From the NCBI RefSeq assembly GCF_001854885.1, contig NZ_MDDV01000057.1, positions 1 through 38,941 of the forward strand: 38,941 bases of DNA, given 5' to 3'. Source of the DNA: Ensifer sp. LCM 4579. GTDB lineage: Bacteria; Pseudomonadota; Alphaproteobacteria; Rhizobiales; Rhizobiaceae. A model generated the notes under the pieces. The model was given only the letters and a program-made list of their open reading frames with translations, did no database searches and was not told the origin of the DNA. Each line of letters begins with the position of its first letter. The first letter of the stretch is position 1. The translations under genes and the position numbers were made by a program. Positions 18,037 to 25,520 of this stretch are shown piece by piece.

Positions 18037-18492
18037 ATGACCGATACCACTCATACGACCGGCCGCCCGCGCGCGATCCTGCCGGCACTCGAAAAGCTTT
18101 ATCTGCCGCTCGATAGCTTTGCCGAAACGCTGCTGCGCGTGCTTGCGGGCGCGCTGCTCGTCACCCATGGCTACGGCAAGATTCTCGATCCCTTCGGCGC
18201 GGTCGGCATGGTGGAAGGCCTCGGCTTCTATCCGGGCGTCTTCTGGTCGCCGCTGCTTTCCGCCACCGAATTCTTCGGCGGCATCTTCATTGCTATCGGC
18301 TTCCTGACCCGGCCGGCCGCCTTTGCGGCCACCATCGTGCTCATCGTCACGGTCTATTTCCATGGCATCGTCCAGGGCCAGGGTCTCGGCGGCGCAGAGA
18401 AATCCATACTTTGGGCGGCGATCACCTTCTTCTTCGCGATCCGCGGCGCCAACAGCCATTCGGTCGACGCCAAGCTCGGCAGGCAGTTCTGA
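18037..18492 (+). CDS. DoxX family membrane protein
   Basis: This 151-residue protein has four membrane segments (about 29-47, 66-90, 93-113 and 120-138) and the DoxX pattern of a first helix with LLRVLAGALLVTHGYGKI and a second with SATEFFGGIFIAIGFLTRPAA. DoxX proteins occur in oxidative stress and thiosulphate-quinone contexts, but this one has no such partner beside it. ATG 18037 has GAGAGA upstream. It is divergent from the SelT-like gene (185-base gap) and is followed by a long hairpin before the GFA gene. Confidence 0.85.
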   Translation: MTDTTHTTGRPRAILPALEKLYLPLDSFAETLLRVLAGALLVTHGYGKILDPFGAVGMVEGLGFYPGVFWSPLLSATEFFGGIFIAIGFLTRPAAFAATIVLIVTVYFHGIVQGQGLGGAEKSILWAAITFFFAIRGANSHSVDAKLGRQF

Positions 18493-18503
18493 GCCTGCCG
18501 TTT

Positions 18504-18533
18504 CGGCATACGGCCCGCTTCGGCCGTATGCCG
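18504..18533. terminator. Long perfect hairpin after doxX
   Basis: CGGCATACGGCC and GGCCGTATGCCG form a perfect 12-base stem with a 6-base loop (CGCTTC), 12 bases after the DoxX stop. No U-run follows, so it may stall or protect the mRNA end rather than act as a classical terminator. Confidence 0.55.
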
Positions 18534-18600
18534 GTCCGGTTCGAAGCCGCTCTTGCAAGCCGGCGCTGCCCGTGGTCATCTCGGTCGATGGAGGTGGACC

Positions 18601-19092
18601 ATGCACGAACCGATCGAAGGCGGCTGTTTCTGCGGCCGCATCCGCTACCGGCTGAAGCGCCGGCCGATGTTCGTTCATTGCTGCCACTGTACCGATTGCC
18701 AGCGTCAACTCGGCAGCGCCTTCGCCATCAACGGCCTTGTCGAGGCGGAGAATGTCGAGCTTCTCCGGGGCGAACCCGATTTGGTGACGCTCACGACCGA
18801 TAGCGGCCGCCCGCACGACGTCTACCGCTGCGCCGGGTGCCAGTCGCCGCTATGGAGCGACTACGGCCGGCGCAAGTGGCTCTCATTCCTGCGCCTGGCC
18901 ACGCTCGACCGGCCGTCCGAATTCACACCCGATGTGCATATCTACACCCGCTCAAAGCTCGATTGGGTGCCGCTGCCGCCGGGTGCCAGGGCCTTCGAGG
19001 CCTATTACGACGTCAAGGCGGAGTGGCCGGAGGAGAGCCTGGAGCGGCTCGACGCGGCGCGGACCAAGGCAAAGGCGCAGCCTCGGTCATGA
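18601..19092 (+). CDS. GFA family (CENP-V/glutathione-dependent formaldehyde-activating-like) zinc protein
   Basis: This 163-residue protein has the full set of zinc ligands of the GFA fold: Cys9 and Cys11 (GGCFCGRIRY), Cys28, Cys30 and Cys33 (HCCHCTDCQ), and Cys77/Cys80 (CAGCQSP). The founding member was proposed to join glutathione and formaldehyde, but most paralogues have no proven reaction. GGAGGT before ATG 18601 decides the start. Its stop overlaps the ATG of a truncated acetyltransferase gene by four bases (ATGA at 19089-19092), which suggests the two once formed an operon. Confidence 0.85.
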   Translation: MHEPIEGGCFCGRIRYRLKRRPMFVHCCHCTDCQRQLGSAFAINGLVEAENVELLRGEPDLVTLTTDSGRPHDVYRCAGCQSPLWSDYGRRKWLSFLRLATLDRPSEFTPDVHIYTRSKLDWVPLPPGARAFEAYYDVKAEWPEESLERLDAARTKAKAQPRS

Positions 19093-19221
19093 CGTCGAAC
19101 GAGCGCGAGACGATGATCGCGGGCGAGTGGTACGACTGGCTCGCTCCGGAACTCGACACGCTGCGGTATCGCTCGCGTCGCGCGGCGGTGCACCGGCACA
19201 ACACGATGGCACCCGCCGAGC
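19089..19221 (+). pseudogene. Truncated maltose O-acetyltransferase-like gene (N-terminal Mac domain only)
   Basis: The reading frame from ATG 19089 starts MTSNERETMIAGEWYDWLAPEL and continues to about RHNTMAPAEQ. This is the N-terminal Mac domain of maltose/galactoside acetyltransferases (Maa/NodL family). The family then needs about 130 residues of left-handed beta-helix hexapeptides; none follows in any frame, and the next bases belong to a broken ccdB on the other strand. The gene was therefore cut by a deletion. The start overlaps the GFA stop (ATGA). The break point lies within about 19215-19240. Confidence 0.7.
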
Positions 19222-19279
19222 AGGCGCGACGATCCTTGTTTTCAGTGATTCCAGGAAATCAGCCTGGAAGCCGCGGCAT
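19222..19279 (-). pseudogene. ccdB toxin remnant
   Basis: Directly after the ccdA remnant (TGATG overlap at 19277-19281) the minus strand reads MPR, as CcdB proteins begin. After a jump of frame it reads ADFLESLKTRIVAP (19263-19222), which matches the conserved first core of CcdB (the QADLLDxLxTRVVVP region of relatives). About 15-20 codons between the two are missing and the remaining 70 or so codons are absent. No functional toxin can be made. Confidence 0.65.
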
Positions 19280-19470
19280 CAGAATTGCCGATATCTGGAC
19301 AGCGGCAGGCCGCGTCTTTCGACAAAGGCGTTTGCATCGGCGATTGCCTGAGCATTCTCCATGCGCCAGAGCCTTTGCTGTTCGGTCCTGACAGCTTGGG
19401 CGGTTCCCTCCTCAGCTGCGCGTGAAACGTCGATCTTGAGATCGCGCGCCCGAGAAAGCAGATCGCGCAA
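19279..19470 (-). pseudogene. ccdA antitoxin remnant lacking the DNA-binding N-terminus
   Basis: The frame reads DLLSRARDLKIDVSRAAEEG and ends VERRGLPLSRYRQF, an unmistakable CcdA C-terminus (the toxin-binding half). The usual first 15-20 residues with the ribbon strand are missing: the frame begins with a TTG that follows the lepA stop codon (TGA 19473-19471) with no gap and in the same frame. It has no ribosome site of its own and could be made only by re-initiation after lepA. The adjacent ccdB is broken, so this is best seen as a relic. Confidence 0.75.
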
Positions 19471-21297
19471 TCACTCGTCGCCCATCTTCAGCGCCGCGAT
19501 GAACGCCTCCTGCGGAATCTCCACCTTGCCGAACTGGCGCATGCGCTTCTTGCCTTCCTTCTGCTTTTCCAGAAGCTTGCGCTTGCGGGTGGCGTCGCCG
19601 CCGTAGCACTTGGCGGTCACGTCCTTGCGCAGCGCACGCACCGTCTCCCGTGCGATGATACGGCCGCCGATCGCCGCCTGGATCGGGATCTGGAACATGT
19701 GCTGCGGGATCAGGTCCTTCAGCTTCTCGCACATGACGCGGCCGCGCTTTTCCGCCGCCGAGCGGTGGACGAGCATCGACAGCGCATCGACCGGCTCGCC
19801 ATTGACGAGGATCGACATCTTGACGAGGTCGCTCTCGCGATAGTCCGAGAGGTGGTAATCGAAGGAGGCGTAGCCCTTGGAGATCGACTTCAGCCGGTCG
19901 TAGAAATCGAAAACGACTTCGTTGAGCGGCAGGTCGTAGGTCAGCATCGCGCGGTTGCCGACATAGGTGAGTTCGGTCTGGATGCCGCGGCGGTCCTGGC
20001 AGAGCTTCAGGATGCCGCCGAGATATTCGTCCGGCGTCATGATCGTCGCGCGGATCCACGGCTCGCGGAATTCGGCGATCTTGACGACGTCCGGCATGTC
20101 GGCCGGGTTGTGCAGCTCCTTCTCGGTGCCGTCGGTCATGGTCAGCTGATAGACGACCGAAGGAGCGGTCGCGATCAGGTCGAGGTCGAACTCGCGCGAC
20201 AGCCGCTCCTGGATGATTTCGAGATGCAGGAGTCCAAGGAACCCGCAGCGGAAGCCGAAGCCGAGCGCGGCGGAGGATTCCATTTCGAAGGAGAAGGAGG
20301 CGTCGTTCAGGCGCAGTTTGCCCATGGCGCTGCGCAGTTCCTCGAAATCGGCGGCATCGACGGGGAATAGGCCGCAGAAGACGACCGGCTGAGCGGGCTT
20401 GAAGCCGGGGAGTGCCTCTGCCGTCGGGCGCTTGTCGTCGGTGATCGTGTCGCCGACGCGGGTGTCGGCCACTTCCTTGATCGAGGCGGTGATGAAGCCG
20501 ATCTCGCCGGGCCCAAGCGAATCCATCGCCACCATCTTCGGCGTCAGCACGCCCACCCGCTCGATCGTATATTTGGCGCCCGTGCCCATCATGCGAATGG
20601 TCTGGCCCTTGGTCAGAACGCCGTCGATGATGCGCACCAGAACCATGACGCCGAGATAGGTATCGTACCAGCTGTCGACGAGCAGTGCCTTCAAGGGCGC
20701 CTTCTCGCCGCCGGGGCTCTTCGGGGCCGGCAGCCTGTTGACGATCGCTTCGAGCACGGCGGGAATGCCGAGGCCGGTCTTTGCCGAGATCATCACGGCG
20801 TCGGAGGCGTCGATGCCGATCACCTCCTCGATCTGATCCTTGATCCGCTCCGGTTCTGCCGCCGGCAGGTCGATCTTGTTGAGCACGGTGACGAGCTCGT
20901 GGTTGTTGTCGATCGCCTGGTAGACATTGGCGAGCGTCTGGGCTTCGACGCCCTGGCTGGCGTCGACAACGAGCAGCGAGCCTTCGCAGGCCGAGAGCGA
21001 GCGCGAGACCTCGTAGGCGAAGTCGACATGCCCGGGCGTGTCGATGAGGTTCAGGACATAGGTCTCGCCGTCATTGGCCTTGTAGTGCAGGCGCACGGTC
21101 TGCGCCTTGATGGTGATGCCGCGCTCACGCTCGATATCCATGCTGTCCAGGACCTGCTCGGACATTTCGCGCTCGGCAAGCCCGCCGGTCGACTGGATCA
21201 GCCGGTCGGCCAGCGTCGACTTGCCGTGATCGATATGGGCCACGATCGAAAAGTTGCGGATGTGCGACAGGGGCGTCTTGGAATTTGGTGTGCTCAT
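19471..21297 (-). CDS. lepA: Elongation factor 4 (LepA)
   Basis: This 608-residue translational GTPase has a P-loop AHIDHGKST near 19-27, switch [10 protein letters not shown], and the specificity box NKIDLPAA. Domains II and III follow, then an EF-G-like domain V and the LepA-specific C-terminal domain ending MGDE. It acts on ribosomes during initiation or stalled elongation. ATG 21297 gives [24 protein letters not shown] 21306 is three codons earlier, and neither has a clear ribosome site. Its stop codon directly abuts the ccdA relic, which marks the end point of an old deletion or insertion. Confidence 0.95.
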   Translation of the reverse strand: MSTPNSKTPLSHIRNFSIVAHIDHGKSTLADRLIQSTGGLAEREMSEQVLDSMDIERERGITIKAQTVRLHYKANDGETYVLNLIDTPGHVDFAYEVSRSLSACEGSLLVVDASQGVEAQTLANVYQAIDNNHELVTVLNKIDLPAAEPERIKDQIEEVIGIDASDAVMISAKTGLGIPAVLEAIVNRLPAPKSPGGEKAPLKALLVDSWYDTYLGVMVLVRIIDGVLTKGQTIRMMGTGAKYTIERVGVLTPKMVAMDSLGPGEIGFITASIKEVADTRVGDTITDDKRPTAEALPGFKPAQPVVFCGLFPVDAADFEELRSAMGKLRLNDASFSFEMESSAALGFGFRCGFLGLLHLEIIQERLSREFDLDLIATAPSVVYQLTMTDGTEKELHNPADMPDVVKIAEFREPWIRATIMTPDEYLGGILKLCQDRRGIQTELTYVGNRAMLTYDLPLNEVVFDFYDRLKSISKGYASFDYHLSDYRESDLVKMSILVNGEPVDALSMLVHRSAAEKRGRVMCEKLKDLIPQHMFQIPIQAAIGGRIIARETVRALRKDVTAKCYGGDATRKRKLLEKQKEGKKRMRQFGKVEIPQEAFIAALKMGDE

Positions 21298-21378
21298 GGG
21301 CCGCATATAGCAGCGCGATCAGGCGGCGCAAAGCGGGAAATGAACGCCTCGTTCACTATAAATTCGGGCGTGAGGCGG

Positions 21379-22620
21379 CTACTCCGGACGCGCCTCCGCC
21401 TCACCCAATGGAGCGGCACTCGGTACCTGAGCGCTCTTCAGTTCGAAGGTCCCGCGAAGCGGCGGCGGGACGTGCTCGCGCGAGCGCAGGCGAAGGAGTA
21501 CGAAGGCGGCGTAGAGCAGCGCCACCACCATCGTCGCGGGGATGAACAGGCCTGCGCCGAAGACGGGCGTGAATGCGGTCACCAGCAGCGGCACAACCGT
21601 CGCCGCCGTCGACCAGGCGACGAGCAGGGTGCTTGCCAGCGGCACGAAATCGTCCGGATCGGTGCGGTCGTTGGCATGGGCATTGGAAATCGAGTAGATC
21701 GTTTCGACAGCCCCGGCAAAAACCGCGAAGACCAGCATCAGCAGCCAGAGCCTGTCGAAAGAGACGGCGAGGGCCGCAAGCCCGGCCCCCGTGATGACCG
21801 CCGAAGTGGCGATCAGCACGATGCGGCGGTCGATGCGGTCGGAGAGCGCTCCCATCGGATACTGGATGAGAAGCAGCCCGAACTGCATGACGAACATCAG
21901 AGTCGCCACGTCGCGCTGGCTCATCGCATTGGCGGCGGCATAGATCGGCGTGAAGCCCTGCACCAGCATGGAGAGGCCGCCGGAGGCGAGCACGCCGATG
22001 AAGGCGACCGGGGAACTGCGCCACGCCATGGCGATGTCGATGCTGACCCGCGCGGGCGCGGGCGGTGTCGGCAGCCGCGTCAGTCCGATCGGCAGGATCG
22101 CGATCGCCGTGAAGAAGATCGTGGCGATCGGTGCGAGATTACCCTCGAGCGGGACCTGACCGAAGAGCCAGGCGCCACTCCCAAGCCCGATCACATAGGC
22201 CATGTAGAAGAGCGCCATGGCCTTGCCGCGCCAGTGATTGTCGCGGGCATGGTTCAGCCAGCTCTGCGCGATGATGAAGTTGGTGTTGGCGGCGGCGCCG
22301 TAAAGGCCGCGGGCAAGAATCCAGAGTACGGGGTTGACGCCGAGGCTGATCAATAGCGCGGCGAGGATGACGACCGCCATCGAGCAGGAAAAGGCTCGGG
22401 CATGGCCCACGCGGCGGATCAGCGGACCCGCCAGCACGCAGCCGACGAGACCGCCAAAGGCGATCGCCGTCACCGCGGCCCCCGGAACCCAGTCCGGCGC
22501 CATGGAGCGGGTCAGGACGAACGGGACATAGGCGAGCATCATGCCGTTGCCGATGGCGACCGCCGTCATCGACGTGACGATGCTGGCGATCGACAGGAGC
22601 GCCGAAGGGGACCTGCTCAT
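21379..22620 (-). CDS. MFS transporter
   Basis: This 413-residue protein has twelve hydrophobic segments and a central loop near 190-205, the major facilitator layout. The motif-A-like sequences are GGLVGCVLAGPLIRRVGHAR near 59-78 and QYPMGALSDRIDRR near 262-275. It resembles the YcaD/UMF branch of drug and metabolite efflux proteins; the substrate cannot be read. GGGAGGAA before ATG 22620 supports the start. It is divergent from an XRE-cupin regulator (138-base gap) and may be under its control. Confidence 0.85.
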   Translation of the reverse strand: MSRSPSALLSIASIVTSMTAVAIGNGMMLAYVPFVLTRSMAPDWVPGAAVTAIAFGGLVGCVLAGPLIRRVGHARAFSCSMAVVILAALLISLGVNPVLWILARGLYGAAANTNFIIAQSWLNHARDNHWRGKAMALFYMAYVIGLGSGAWLFGQVPLEGNLAPIATIFFTAIAILPIGLTRLPTPPAPARVSIDIAMAWRSSPVAFIGVLASGGLSMLVQGFTPIYAAANAMSQRDVATLMFVMQFGLLLIQYPMGALSDRIDRRIVLIATSAVITGAGLAALAVSFDRLWLLMLVFAVFAGAVETIYSISNAHANDRTDPDDFVPLASTLLVAWSTAATVVPLLVTAFTPVFGAGLFIPATMVVALLYAAFVLLRLRSREHVPPPLRGTFELKSAQVPSAAPLGEAEARPE

Positions 22621-22743
22621 GCTGGCGTTCCTCCCGAAGCCGCCTCGAAAGGCAAAACTAGCGCGGCGGCGGCCGCCGCATTGTCGCCCGAGCGGCATCT
22701 GCGAAATTTATTTTTGACGGCCCTTGACTCCACTATAGGAGAA

Positions 22744-22764
22744 ATCCATTCTCAAATAATGGAT
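22744..22764. promoter_or_regulatory. Inverted repeat over the regulator's start codon, candidate operator
   Basis: ATCCATT-ctcaaat-AATGGAT is a perfect 7-base inverted repeat with a 7-base spacer, and its right half contains the ATG (22759-22761) of the XRE-cupin gene. Its place between the MFS gene and the regulator suits autorepression and control of the divergent transporter. TTGACT and TATAGG elements lie just upstream. Confidence 0.5.
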
Positions 22765-23334
22765 GCAACCACCACTCTCGAACGGACGATCGGCGAGCGC
22801 GTGCGCGAACTGCGCGCGGCCGGGGCGCTGACGCTCGATGAACTGGCCACGCGCTCCGGCGTCAGCCGCGCGATGATTTCGCGCATCGAGCGCGGCGAGG
22901 CGAGCCCGACGGCCCAGCTCCTTGCAAAACTTTGCAGCGCGCTCGGCACGACGCTGTCGGCCCTTTTTGCTTCCGCAGGCAACGACGCCTCGCCAATTTC
23001 GCGGCGGGCGGAGCAGCGGCTGTGGCGTGATCCGGAAAGTGGCTATCTCCGCCGGTCGGTTTCGCCGGAAGGTCTCGGTTCGCCGGTCGATATCGTCGAG
23101 GTCGAATTTCCGCCGGGGGCGCGTGTCGTCTTCGAACGTCAGCCGGCCGACCGCGGCATCACCCAGCACCTCTGGCTCTTCTCCGGGCGGCTGGAACTGA
23201 CGATGGAGAACGGTCCGCTGGTGCTCAAGGCGGGCGACTGCCTCTTCATGGGGCTCGAAGAGGCCCATGTTTTTCACAATCCCTATGATGAAACGGCGCA
23301 TTACGCCGTCATCCTCTGCCGCACCAAGGTGTAA
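22759..23334 (+). CDS. XRE-family transcriptional regulator with cupin domain
   Basis: This 191-residue protein has an N-terminal Cro/C1-type helix-turn-helix (residues 10-66, with TLDELATRSGVSRAMISRIE) and a C-terminal cupin barrel (about 110-190, with KAGDCLFMGLEEAHVFHNP). The layout is that of PuuR/SutR-like regulators that sense a small molecule. ATG 22759 is chosen because it gives the family start and sits in a palindrome; longer frames upstream run through the divergent MFS gene. Its stop is two bases before the GNAT gene, so the two form an operon. The ligand may be a substrate shared with the MFS protein or the acetyltransferase. Confidence 0.88.
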   Translation: MDATTTLERTIGERVRELRAAGALTLDELATRSGVSRAMISRIERGEASPTAQLLAKLCSALGTTLSALFASAGNDASPISRRAEQRLWRDPESGYLRRSVSPEGLGSPVDIVEVEFPPGARVVFERQPADRGITQHLWLFSGRLELTMENGPLVLKAGDCLFMGLEEAHVFHNPYDETAHYAVILCRTKV

Positions 23335-23336
23335 TC

Positions 23337-23864
23337 ATGCCCGATGCAATCATCCGTGTCCTGACCGAAGACCAAACCCGTGCCGCCCTGCCGGCGCTTG
23401 CCGAGGTGCTTTCCGATTGCGTCGAGGGCGGCGCATCGGTCGGCTTCATGCATCCCTTTACCCCGCAAAACGCACGATCCTTCTGGGAAAGCGTTGCCGC
23501 CGCGGTTGCCCGAAGCGAAACCGTGCTGATCGTCGCCGAGGTCGACGGCCGGGCGCTCGGCACCGTCCAGGTCGGCCTCGCGACGATGCCGAACCAGCCG
23601 CACCGCGCCGACATCAAGAAGCTGCTGGTGCATCGGCAGGCGCGCGGGCTCGGCCTTGCACGTCGGCTGATGGAGCAAGCGGAGGCCGAAGCGGTGAAAA
23701 GGGGAAGGCGGGTCCTGGTGCTCGATACCGCCACCGGCGAACCGGCCGAGGCCATTTACGAGCGCTTCGGCTGGCAACGGGTGGGCGTTGTTCCCGATTA
23801 TGCGCTGATGCCGGACGGCCGCTATTGCGATACGACACTGTTCTACAAGCATCTTTCCGCCTAA
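23337..23864 (+). CDS. GNAT family N-acetyltransferase
   Basis: This 175-residue protein has the acetyl-CoA-binding motif A, KKLLVHRQARGLGLARRLME (about 96-115), and motif B, LDTATGEPAEAIYERFGW (about 130-147). The N-terminal part carries SVGFMHPFTPQNARSFW. The layout is that of small-molecule acetyltransferases that inactivate drugs or modify amines. The gene starts two bases after the XRE-cupin regulator, so the pair is co-regulated, and an MFS gene is divergent: a regulator, modifying enzyme and exporter set. The substrate is unknown. Confidence 0.88.
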   Translation: MPDAIIRVLTEDQTRAALPALAEVLSDCVEGGASVGFMHPFTPQNARSFWESVAAAVARSETVLIVAEVDGRALGTVQVGLATMPNQPHRADIKKLLVHRQARGLGLARRLMEQAEAEAVKRGRRVLVLDTATGEPAEAIYERFGWQRVGVVPDYALMPDGRYCDTTLFYKHLSA

Positions 23865-23865
23865 G

Positions 23866-23908
23866 CAGGTTCCGCAAAAGTGTCCCACGGTTTTGCGATC
23901 AGAACCTG
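23866..23908. repeat. RIME-like intergenic palindrome after the GNAT gene
   Basis: CAGGTTC...GAACCTG arms enclose CGCAAAA-gtgtcccacgg-TTTTGCG. The hairpin starts two bases after the GNAT stop and may serve as its mRNA end. It resembles a second rhizobial palindrome type, distinct from the copies at 28163 and 33660. Confidence 0.65.
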
Positions 23909-24032
23909 AGGAATCTAAGCAGACAATCGTGGGCAAACCCATGAATATCCTCTGAGCGCAAAACAACCCCTCAGCCCACTGCCGCAACGTGGAGTAGTCT
24001 GCTCAGGAACTCCATCAATCAGGACCCCCGAG

Positions 24033-25058
24033 ATGCGCGTATTCTATTCCGAAGACCACAAACTCAGAGACGCCCGCACTGAACTGCATGGCGGCGAACT
24101 CGTTGCGCCCTTCGAGGCGCCGTTTCGGGCCGAGTGGATCCTCGCCGCCGTCAGGGAAGCCGGCTTTTCCGACGTCGTCGCGCCCGAGCGTCACGGCATG
24201 GAAACGGCACTGAAACTCCATGCGGCGGACTATCTCGAATTCCTCGAGACAGCCTGGAACCGCTGGGTAGCCGACGGCTATCGGGGCGAGGCCATTCCCG
24301 CCTGTTTCCCGGCGCGGCGCATGCGCCTGCATCCGCCGAAGGATATCGACGGGGCCCTCGGCTATTACGCCTTCGCCGCCGAAACGGCGATCACCGAGGG
24401 CACCTTCGCCGCCGCACGCGCCGCGATGGACTGCGCGCTTTCGGCGGCGGAGCATGTCGCGGCCGGCAATCCTGCTGCCTTCGCGCTCTGCCGCCCGCCC
24501 GGCCATCATGCCGCGATCGACCTTTTCGGCGGCTATTCCTTCATCAACAACGCCGCCTGCGCGGCCCAGCGGCTGCGCGATCTCGGCGCGACGAAGGCCG
24601 CCGTCCTCGACGTCGATTTTCATCACGGCAACGGCACACAGGATATCTTCTACGAACGCGGCGACGTGTTTTTCGCCTCGCTGCATGGCGACCCCGCCGA
24701 TGCCTTTCCGCATTTTCTCGGCTTCGCCGACGAGGAAGGGGCCGGCGCCGGCCTAGGCTCGACGAAGAACTACCCGCTGCCGCGCGGCACGACCTACGAC
24801 ACCTGGAGCGCGGCGATGGACGATGCGTTGTCGCGCATCGCCGATTTCGGTGCCGAGGCCCTGGTTCTCTCGCTTGGGGTAGATACGTTCGAGCGCGATC
24901 CGATCAGCTTCTTCAAGCTGAAGTCGGAGGATTATCTCCGCATGGGGGAACGCTTGAAGAGTATGGGCTTGCCGATCGTCGTCTGCATGGAGGGCGGCTA
25001 TGGAGTCCCGGAGATTGGCAAGAACGTCGCCAATGTGCTCAAGGGCGTCGCCCGCTGA
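24033..25058 (+). CDS. aphA: Acetylpolyamine amidohydrolase (class II histone deacetylase fold)
   Basis: This 341-residue zinc enzyme removes acetyl groups from acetylated polyamines. It is close in sequence and identical in length to the Mycoplana ramosa enzyme. Every active-site residue is in place at the same number: His158-His159 (PPGHHA), zinc ligands Asp195 and His197 (LDVDFHHGN) and Asp284 (LGVDTFERDP), and the catalytic Tyr323 (EGGYG). The acidic substrate loop (near 106-117) reads IDGALGYYAFAAE. ATG 24033 has CCCCGAG upstream, a weak site. The gene stands alone before a SoxR-type promoter. The symbol follows the M. ramosa usage. Confidence 0.9.
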   Translation: MRVFYSEDHKLRDARTELHGGELVAPFEAPFRAEWILAAVREAGFSDVVAPERHGMETALKLHAADYLEFLETAWNRWVADGYRGEAIPACFPARRMRLHPPKDIDGALGYYAFAAETAITEGTFAAARAAMDCALSAAEHVAAGNPAAFALCRPPGHHAAIDLFGGYSFINNAACAAQRLRDLGATKAAVLDVDFHHGNGTQDIFYERGDVFFASLHGDPADAFPHFLGFADEEGAGAGLGSTKNYPLPRGTTYDTWSAAMDDALSRIADFGAEALVLSLGVDTFERDPISFFKLKSEDYLRMGERLKSMGLPIVVCMEGGYGVPEIGKNVANVLKGVAR

Positions 25059-25076
25059 TTTTTCTCCATCCGGCTA

Positions 25077-25107
25077 TTGACCTCAACTTTGGTTGAGGTC
25101 CTATCAA
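25077..25107 (+). promoter_or_regulatory. SoxR-type promoter and SoxR box
   Basis: TTGACC (25077-25082) and TATCAA (25102-25107) are spaced by 19 bases, the overlong spacing typical of MerR-family promoters. The spacer carries CCTCAACTTTGGTTGAGG (25081-25098), which agrees with the SoxR consensus CCTCAA-N6-TTGAGG at all 12 fixed positions and extends to a 9-base perfect repeat. SoxR untwists such spacers when its iron-sulphur cluster is oxidised. The site lies about 60 bases upstream of the ABM-domain gene. Confidence 0.85.
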
Positions 25108-25165
25108 TGATCGCGCTTGTCAGGCCGCGATCGAGCGGCCGGGCTTTCAGCTAAAGGAGAAGTCG

Positions 25166-25516
25166 ATGAGTGAGATTGAGCAGGCCGCGTCGCAGCCCCT
25201 GTACCGTGTGAACAAATTCGCTGTGCCGCCGGCAGCGAGAGACGAGTTCCTCGAGCTCGTGGCAAAGACCTTTGCCGTCGTCCGCAGCCAGGAGGGTTAT
25301 GTACGCGATTGGATACTGGAGCAGAATGCCGGTCCGGGCGTGTTCAATTTCGTCACGATGATCGAGTTTGCGAGCGAGGAGGTCGCGCCCCGGATCGTAG
25401 CCGCCCTGACGGCACTGGACAGGGAACTGCGCCTCGACCGGGAAGCGATGATGGGGCGGCTCAATATCCGCACCGATTTCGGCAGCTACAAGCGCCTGGA
25501 CTCGGCTGTTGCGTGA
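25166..25516 (+). CDS. ABM (antibiotic biosynthesis monooxygenase) domain protein
   Basis: This 116-residue protein has a single ferredoxin-like ABM fold, with VNKFAVPPAARDEFLELV (about 15-32), a quinol-monooxygenase-like core SQEGYVRDWILEQN (about 41-54), and FNFVTMIEFASEE (about 60-72). Relatives such as YgiN act on quinols without a cofactor. AAGGAG sits before ATG 25166. It is the first gene after a SoxR box, so it is probably induced by redox-cycling compounds and may modify a quinone or phenazine. The substrate is unknown. Confidence 0.85.
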   Translation: MSEIEQAASQPLYRVNKFAVPPAARDEFLELVAKTFAVVRSQEGYVRDWILEQNAGPGVFNFVTMIEFASEEVAPRIVAALTALDRELRLDREAMMGRLNIRTDFGSYKRLDSAVA

Positions 25517-25520
25517 CGCA

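Noticed and set aside
19089..19391. A full small gene from ATG 19089 running to the stop near 19391
   Set aside because: Only about the first 43 residues look like a known domain; the rest is read through the opposite-strand ccdB and ccdA remnants.
19279..21297. A real LepA-CcdA fusion protein
   Set aside because: The TGA stop separates them; LepA already ends as its family does, so the extension is a neighbour in frame by chance.
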